A DNA stretch of 19,562 nucleotides from Chrysochromulina tobinii (lineage: Eukaryota; Haptophyta; Prymnesiales; Chrysochromulinaceae). Both the position numbers and the translations under genes were made by a program. Shown piece after piece: positions 15,701-19,562 of the stretch (its first letter is position 1; the number at the start of each line of letters is the position of its first letter). The stretch spans positions 1 to 19,562 of the forward strand of contig JWZX01000273.1 in the NCBI GenBank assembly GCA_001275005.1, given 5' to 3'. Under the pieces are notes generated by a model that saw nothing but the letters and a program-made list of their open reading frames with translations, was not told the DNA's origin and made no database searches.

Positions 15701-18132
15701 CCGAGTGCAGCGTCGTGCCGCCGATGTGGGTAGCCGCGATGCCTGTTGGTGCGGTGATCGCGACCGCCTTGGAGAAGGTGTCGGAGAAGACCGCGCGCAG
15801 GAAGGCAAGGATGACGGAGGTCACGAAGCTCTTTCCGACGCCCCCAGGCCCAGTGTAGAAGACGGAGCGCCCCTGCCGGCAAGTGAGCTCGAGCACGCGC
15901 CGCTGCTCCGAATCCAGCGTGACGTGGGCCTGCACGGGCGCCGTCGTGGGCACTCAGAGGGCATGGGAGAGGCAGTCGGCGCTCATCAGCAGCGCCCATC
16001 AGCAGCGCCCATCATGGCGCGCGCACCGGCTCGGGCGCCGTCATGGGCACTCAGAGCCAATCATGGCGCGCGCACCGGCACGAGCGCCGTCGTGGGCACT
16101 CAGAGCCAATCATTGGGTTGCGCACCTGCTCGGGCGCCGCTAGCCATGCGTCCAGATCGTCGCGCTTCCACACACGAGTAGCGGCAGGCGGCGGCAGAGG
16201 AGGAGCAACGGGAGCGGCGGCGGCGGCGGGAACGAGCAGTGGCGAGGGCGGTGAGGGCGGCGAGGGTGTGGGCGCCGTCTTGGGCGGCTGGCGGCTCATC
16301 TGATGCTCGAGTTGTCGCTCATAGCGCATCTGCGAGAGCAACTCCATCTCCTCGTACGGCAGCAACTCTCGCTCGGCAGCCGCGGCCGAGGGCGCACGCG
16401 CCGCGTCGTGAGGCTGGGCGGTGTGAAGCTGGGCGGTGTGAGGCTGGGCGGTGTGAAGCTGGGCGGTGTGAAGCTGGGCGGTGTGAAGCTGGGCGGTGTG
16501 AAGCTGGGCGGTGTGAAGCTGGGCGGCGGCGGCACGGGCCTCGCGCTTGGGCGAAAGAGCGGCGGCGGCGGAGGAGCCGGCACCGTCCGCGGCTGTACCA
16601 TCAGACCCGACTGGCCCGGCGCGCTTGAGGGTACGTTTGCCCTTGGCTCGTTGCAGCCCACACATGGCACACGCAAGGAAAGTCCTCTGCGGCCCGCCAT
16701 GCCAGAAGGTGCACTGTGTACATGACCATCCGACGGGGCCGTCCGACTGGGCGCCGCTGCTGAGCATCCGACTGGGCGCCGCTGCTGTAGCCGTCGGCTC
16801 GAGCGCCGTAACGGGCGCATCGGTAGCCGCTCTTGCAGTCCACGTCGCAGCTGGTGCCGTCCTCGATGTCGCTGGTGCCGTCGCGTCGGCTGGGATGGTA
16901 CCAGCCCCGCGGATCTCATTCACAGCTGGGATGGTGCCAGCCCCGTGGCGTCGGCGCTGTGGGCTCGGAGGCGCGTCGCGGCTGGGTGGTGCTGAGCGCT
17001 TGGGTAGCGAGGCGCGAGCGGCGGCGGCGGAGGTTGGCGATCGCTGCTGGTTCGAGTGGTGCTCCTGCAGCTGGCGCAAGGGCGGCGGCGGCGCGAGTGA
17101 GGGCGGGGCGTGCGACGGGGGCGGCGCTGGCTGAACACGCGGTGGCGGCGGCGGCATCAGCAGACGATCCGCTGCCTTCGCCTCCGCTGCCTTCGCCACG
17201 TCCTCCTCCAGACCAGCCTCGTCCTCCTCCGGACCAGCCGTGCGCGCGGCCGCCGTGCTCGCGGGCCGATCCACGCCCGGCGGCGGCGGCGGCACCAGGA
17301 GCGCGGGAGGCGGCACGAGGAGCGAGGGAGGCGGCACCAGGAGCGAGGGAGGCGGCACCAGGAGCGTGCGCGGCCGCGGCTGAGGCGGCAGCAGCTCGGA
17401 GTCGCACCGACGACCCACACGGGCCTTGAGCGCCTCTGCTTGGGCCTCGGCCAGGAGGGCGTACGTGGCCCCATCGGTGGGGTGCTCGCAGGGTGTGAGC
17501 CGCGCGGGAAGCGATGCCACCAGCGTCGCCACGCGCGCGACGAGTGCGCCGCCTCCGCTGCTGCCACTGCCGCCGCCGGGGGCCTCTGCGTCCGTCGCCT
17601 CGTCCTCCGTATCCGCCGCCTCAGCCGCCCGCTGCAGGCAGCTGACGAGCGCGGCGCTGCAACCGAGTAGCCGCATGCTCGTGCACCCGCCGCCAAGCGT
17701 CGAGGCAGCCTCGAGGGCGAGCGCAGCCGCTTCGAGCTCCGCCTGCGCTGCGCTGCCGGCGCGCAGCCAGCGATGGCCGCGCCAGCGGTGGTGGCCGCAC
17801 GTGACGACCGCGCCGACGCCGACCGTTTGCGGTGCTGCGGAAACTGCCAGGGCAGCGACGCACTCGTCTGGACCATGCGCGGGCCGTGGACCGACGATGA
17901 CAGCAGTGGGCGTCAGCTCCAGGTGTGGGCGTGGCCTCGCGCGGCGCAGCTCGTCCTCTGCCCACTCGCCCGCCGCGTCGGCTGAGGCAAAGGAGCGAAT
18001 GCGGGCACCGGGCCGCCCGATGGCCCACGCGCACGCCGGCCACGAGCGCTCGATCACCCAACGGCCACCCTCGACGATCGCGTAAACGACGGTAGAGGCA
18101 TCCATTTCGTCGTACACGGTAGAGGAAGCCAT
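12690..18132 (-). CDS. Pif1-family DNA helicase with hybrid-binding/RNase H-like N-terminus and RanBP2 zinc finger
   Basis: Exons 18132-16126, 15929-15537, 15404-14481, 14306-13806 and 13547-12690, all joined in phase 0, about 1560 residues. N-terminus: a viroplasmin/RNase H1-N-like domain (about 15-62; [20 protein letters not shown]), then an RNase H-like region (about 88-240; [15 protein letters not shown]) lacking the expected catalytic aspartates. Next come LLVPPP repeats (about 254-284), a RanBP2-type finger (C471, C474, C488, C491) and AQLHT repeats (about 539-575). The helicase core is complete: Walker A GPGGVGKS (696-703), motif II LIDEVSM (DE 784-785), GDFFQLPP (836-843), [10 protein letters not shown] (1261-1270) and AYVSLSRVR (1285-1293). 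Pif1 enzymes unwind DNA 5'-3', including G-quadruplexes and RNA:DNA hybrids. The C-terminus is uncertain (see 13081-13310). It is divergent from the IQ gene and convergent with FkbM. Confidence 0.92.
13081..13310 (-). repeat. 15-bp minisatellite (VPAPT repeat) or an unrecognised sixth intron
   Basis: About nine copies of a 15-bp unit (CGCCGGGACGGTAGG, 13161-13295) encode [10 protein letters not shown] in the helicase frame. Past about 13080 that frame turns Arg/Ser/Cys-rich. Another frame gives a sensible helical sequence ([16 protein letters not shown].. to a stop at 12754). Removing 13081-13310 (donor GAGGAG|GTAGTG, acceptor CCGCTAG|CAACG), or using a later AAG|GCG acceptor, puts this second frame in phase 0. 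The C-terminus would then be about 1462 residues in total. A frameshift would have the same effect. Confidence 0.5.
13548..13805 (-). repeat. Pif1 intron 4 with 42-bp and GATCAG-type repeats
   Basis: Donor GTGCAG|GTGATT, acceptor TGTTACAG|GTCAAT. Splicing joins [13 protein letters not shown] to [16 protein letters not shown], exactly the Pif1 order. A 42-bp unit starts at 13673, 13715 and 13757 (2.6 copies). A degenerate 10-bp GATCAGTCGA/GATCAGGGGA repeat covers about 13571-13655. Confidence 0.92.
14307..14480 (-). repeat. Pif1 intron 3 built of an 11-bp repeat
   Basis: Donor GACGAG|GTGCGT, acceptor TCCAAACAG|GTGAGA. About nine copies of an 11-bp unit (GATTGCACGCN on the minus strand) fill 14372-14470. 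The first bases of the intron (GTGCG) and of the next exon (GTGAG) are alike. Confidence 0.85.
15405..15536 (-). repeat. Pif1 intron 2 built of an 11-bp repeat
   Basis: Donor GAGCAG|GTGATG, acceptor TACGCAG|CTGCGC. About eight copies of an 11-bp unit (GATTGACTACT, GATTGCATCTT and variants on the minus strand) occupy most of the 132 bp. The joined protein [12 protein letters not shown] keeps the spacing between motif II and GDFFQLPP. Confidence 0.88.
15930..16125 (-). repeat. Pif1 intron 1 built of 49-50-bp repeats that include both splice sites
   Basis: Donor GAGCAG|GTGCGC, acceptor CGTGCAG|GCCCAC. On the minus strand the block GGCGCCCGAGCAG ends exon 1. Variants recur 50 and 99 bp later (from 16088 and 16039), and GGCGCCCGTGCAG forms the acceptor (15942-15930). 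Between them lie copies of ATGATTGGCTCTGAGTGCCC. An 11-13-bp GGGCGCTGCTGAT run is embedded in the third copy. Confidence 0.9.
16409..16527 (-). repeat. Coding 15-bp repeat (AQLHT pentapeptides)
   Basis: About eight copies of GTGTGAAGCTGGGCG (plus strand), encoding [10 protein letters not shown] in the Pif1 protein between the zinc finger and the helicase core. Probably a flexible linker; the copy number is likely to vary between strains. Confidence 0.85.
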
Positions 18133-18259
18133 TGAACGCGGGATTTTGTCAATGAACGCCCCGCGAAGCCGTCCGTACCTCTTGAGAGTAGAGATCGCCC
18201 GAGGCTCTCCTCCTCGGCTTTTGATTGCATGTTCCTAATTTGTGAGTAGTGGCCACAAA
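18133..18259. promoter_or_regulatory. Divergent promoter between Pif1 helicase (-) and IQ protein (+)
   Basis: 127 bp between start codons, AT-richer than the flanks, with no canonical TATA box. It must contain both transcription starts. Confidence 0.5.
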
Positions 18260-19222
18260 ATGGCCGCGAACTCCCACGAGAATGCATGGCCACAGCAGCA
18301 GCTCTTGCCGCCCAAGTCCCCCGCCCCGCTCGGATCACTGCTGGTTCCGGCCGAGGCGTGGCACGCCATGGAGGCGCAGCTGGCTGAGCTTCGAGCGGAG
18401 ACCTCCGAGTGCCGGCGCTTCCTCCGCGCACACCTGCGGCTCGAGCACAACAAGCGGAACAGCGCGGCGACGCGTCTGCAGGCGGCGTGGCGCCGCCACT
18501 CTGCGATCGCGCACCATCCACGTGGACGGCGCCTCGCCCGCTGGCGGACCTGGCGGCGCTCCCGTCTGCTCCTGACACCGGCGCGCCTGCACGTGAGCCG
18601 GCCGCCGGTCGTGCTCTTCGAAGCGGTCGCTCGACGACTGGTGCCCGTGCAGGCGCTGGCTCGTGGCTTTCTCGTGCGCCGTCGCGCTGCGGCGTTTCTC
18701 ACCCAGCAGGCGGCGGCGCGGTCGCTGCAGGCGATGGCACGCGGCCGTCAGAGCCGTCAGCGCCACGCCCTCCTCGTACGATCTGCTCGCCGCGCCGCGC
18801 GGCTCGAGGCGCGCGTGGCCAGCCTCGCGGACGAGCTGGAGCGCGAGCGCCGCGCACGCCAGCTCCACGAGAAGGCGCTTCGACGCCTGTGGAATGCGGT
18901 CCTAGGCCCCGGTGCGGCATCCGCAGCGGCCGCCGCGGGGGACGCCGCCGCGGGTGACACCGCCGCCCTTGGCGCCGCCGCGTGCTCGTCTCTCGAGAGG
19001 GCGACGCAGCCGACGCCTCCCTCGCCGGCTGAACCAGCCGAGGAGGGCACGCAGGAGCCGAGGGAGACGCGCCTGCGCTCGTGCGAGCGTGTGTGCGTGG
19101 CGGCGGCGGCGGCTCGCCGGCGCGCGGCGGCAGAGTGCGTGCAGGCCGCGTGGCGCGCGAGGTCCGCCGGGGCGCCCGAAGTCCTCGTCAACCTCACCTC
19201 GCCAACTGTGCTGCGGTTCTGA
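18260..19222 (+). CDS. IQ-motif (calmodulin-binding) coiled-coil protein
   Basis: Single exon, 320 residues. I start at the first ATG (18260); the frame extends a few codons upstream only through a GTG. IQ-like motifs are seen at about 69-85 (ATRLQAAWRRH), 127-143 (VPVQALARGFLVRRR), 152-168 (ARSLQAMARGRQSRQR) and about 290-302 (ECVQAAWRAR). A basic, charged coiled coil lies at about 176-212 (ARLEARVASLADELERER). The rest is Ala/Pro-rich. IQ arrays bind calmodulin or myosin-light-chain-like proteins, often on cytoskeletal or flagellar scaffolds. No motor or other enzymatic domain is present, so a more specific role cannot be given. Confidence 0.85.
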   Translation: MAANSHENAWPQQQLLPPKSPAPLGSLLVPAEAWHAMEAQLAELRAETSECRRFLRAHLRLEHNKRNSAATRLQAAWRRHSAIAHHPRGRRLARWRTWRRSRLLLTPARLHVSRPPVVLFEAVARRLVPVQALARGFLVRRRAAAFLTQQAAARSLQAMARGRQSRQRHALLVRSARRAARLEARVASLADELERERRARQLHEKALRRLWNAVLGPGAASAAAAAGDAAAGDTAALGAAACSSLERATQPTPPSPAEPAEEGTQEPRETRLRSCERVCVAAAAARRRAAAECVQAAWRARSAGAPEVLVNLTSPTVLRF

Positions 19223-19562
19223 CGTGCCCTCGCACAAGCTGAACACGGCGGCAGTCTCTGTTTCCTTAAGGAGAGTCTAGCTGAACGGTCCATGGACACT
19301 CCGCGTGGGTGAGGCATCGAAGAAATTCATATCAGAAGCGTTTCGTATCCGGTATGATAGATGGTACAGTTATAGTACACACGCGCGGCACGCCCAGGCC
19401 AGAGAAGGTGAGAGGCCGGTCTCTCCCACAGCGTGCAGCCGCCGTTCCTGTGTCCGCCTTTCTGCCCTATATAATACGGAGATCTAGTACCGGTAGCCCT
19501 AGTGACGAAACCCACTGGTTGCCTAATAAAGAGATGACGAAACCCTGCGAGGTCAGTGACGA
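19223..19562 (+). other. 3' flank of the IQ gene
   Basis: No gene seen. AATAAA at 19525-19530 lies about 300 bp past the stop and could be a poly(A) signal. TATATAAT at 19468-19475 may instead mark a promoter of a gene beyond the right edge. The 11-mer TGACGAAACCC occurs twice (19503 and 19536). Confidence 0.4.

Noticed and set aside
16126-18132. Viroplasmin-like domain as a sign of an integrated caulimovirus or retroelement
   Set aside because: The same domain is the normal N-terminus of eukaryotic RNase H1. No reverse transcriptase, movement or coat protein frames are present nearby.
12690-18132. Helitron transposon because of a Pif1-type helicase
   Set aside because: No HUH/Rep domain, no CTRR-hairpin ends seen, and the gene has multiple introns and non-Helitron N-terminal domains.

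Overview
This is a piece of a GC-rich, gene-dense nuclear genome from a unicellular eukaryote. The evidence is spliceosomal introns, eukaryote-only families (A20/AN1 and RBR zinc-finger proteins, an IQ calmodulin-binding protein, CNNM with a CNBH domain), no operon-like layout, and genes packed head to head or tail to tail with about 0.1-1 kb between them. The family mix and the abundance of minisatellites suggest a microalga, perhaps a haptophyte. That is an inference from style, not from a marker gene.

Layout, left to right. 1-784: mostly non-coding, with a G-rich 18-bp repeat at the left edge. 785-3014 (-): CNNM-type metal transporter, one intron. 3207-3947 (+): GT25-like glycosyltransferase, divergent from CNNM. 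4301-4879 (+): A20/AN1 stress-associated protein. 4880-5841: gene-free gap with five AGCGATAAGC motifs. 5842-7572 (-): RBR E3 ubiquitin ligase, one intron. 7573-8294: repeat-rich gap with TTAGGG repeats running into CCCTAA repeats. 8295-8454: duplicated fragment of a sulfotransferase exon. 8441-9013 (-): partial paralogue of the RBR N-terminus with a 225-bp in-frame tandem duplication. 9172-11409 (-): sulfotransferase-like type II membrane protein, three exons. 11589-12506 (+): FkbM methyltransferase. 12690-18132 (-): Pif1-family helicase in at least five exons, with an unusual N-terminus. 18260-19222 (+): IQ-motif protein. 19223-19562: 3' flank.

Two things stand out. First, the Pif1 helicase carries an N-terminal hybrid-binding (viroplasmin/RNase H1-N) domain, a degenerate RNase H-like region and a RanBP2 zinc finger. 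It looks like a helicase aimed at RNA:DNA hybrids. Second, the introns fall into two classes. The two sulfotransferase introns are short, with pyrimidine tracts and no repeats. The CNNM, RBR and Pif1 introns are filled with short tandem repeats (10, 11, 27, 42 or 49-50 bp). In the CNNM and first Pif1 introns, exon sequence around the AG|G splice junction is duplicated at both ends. This is what is expected if introns arise by tandem duplication of an exonic AGGT site followed by minisatellite growth.

The genes do not form one obvious pathway. Two may act in glycan or surface modification (GT25, sulfotransferase), with FkbM possibly doing so. Two concern ubiquitin or stress (A20/AN1, RBR). The RBR gene, its fragment paralogue and the copied sulfotransferase exon form a patch of recent local duplication around the telomere-like palindrome.
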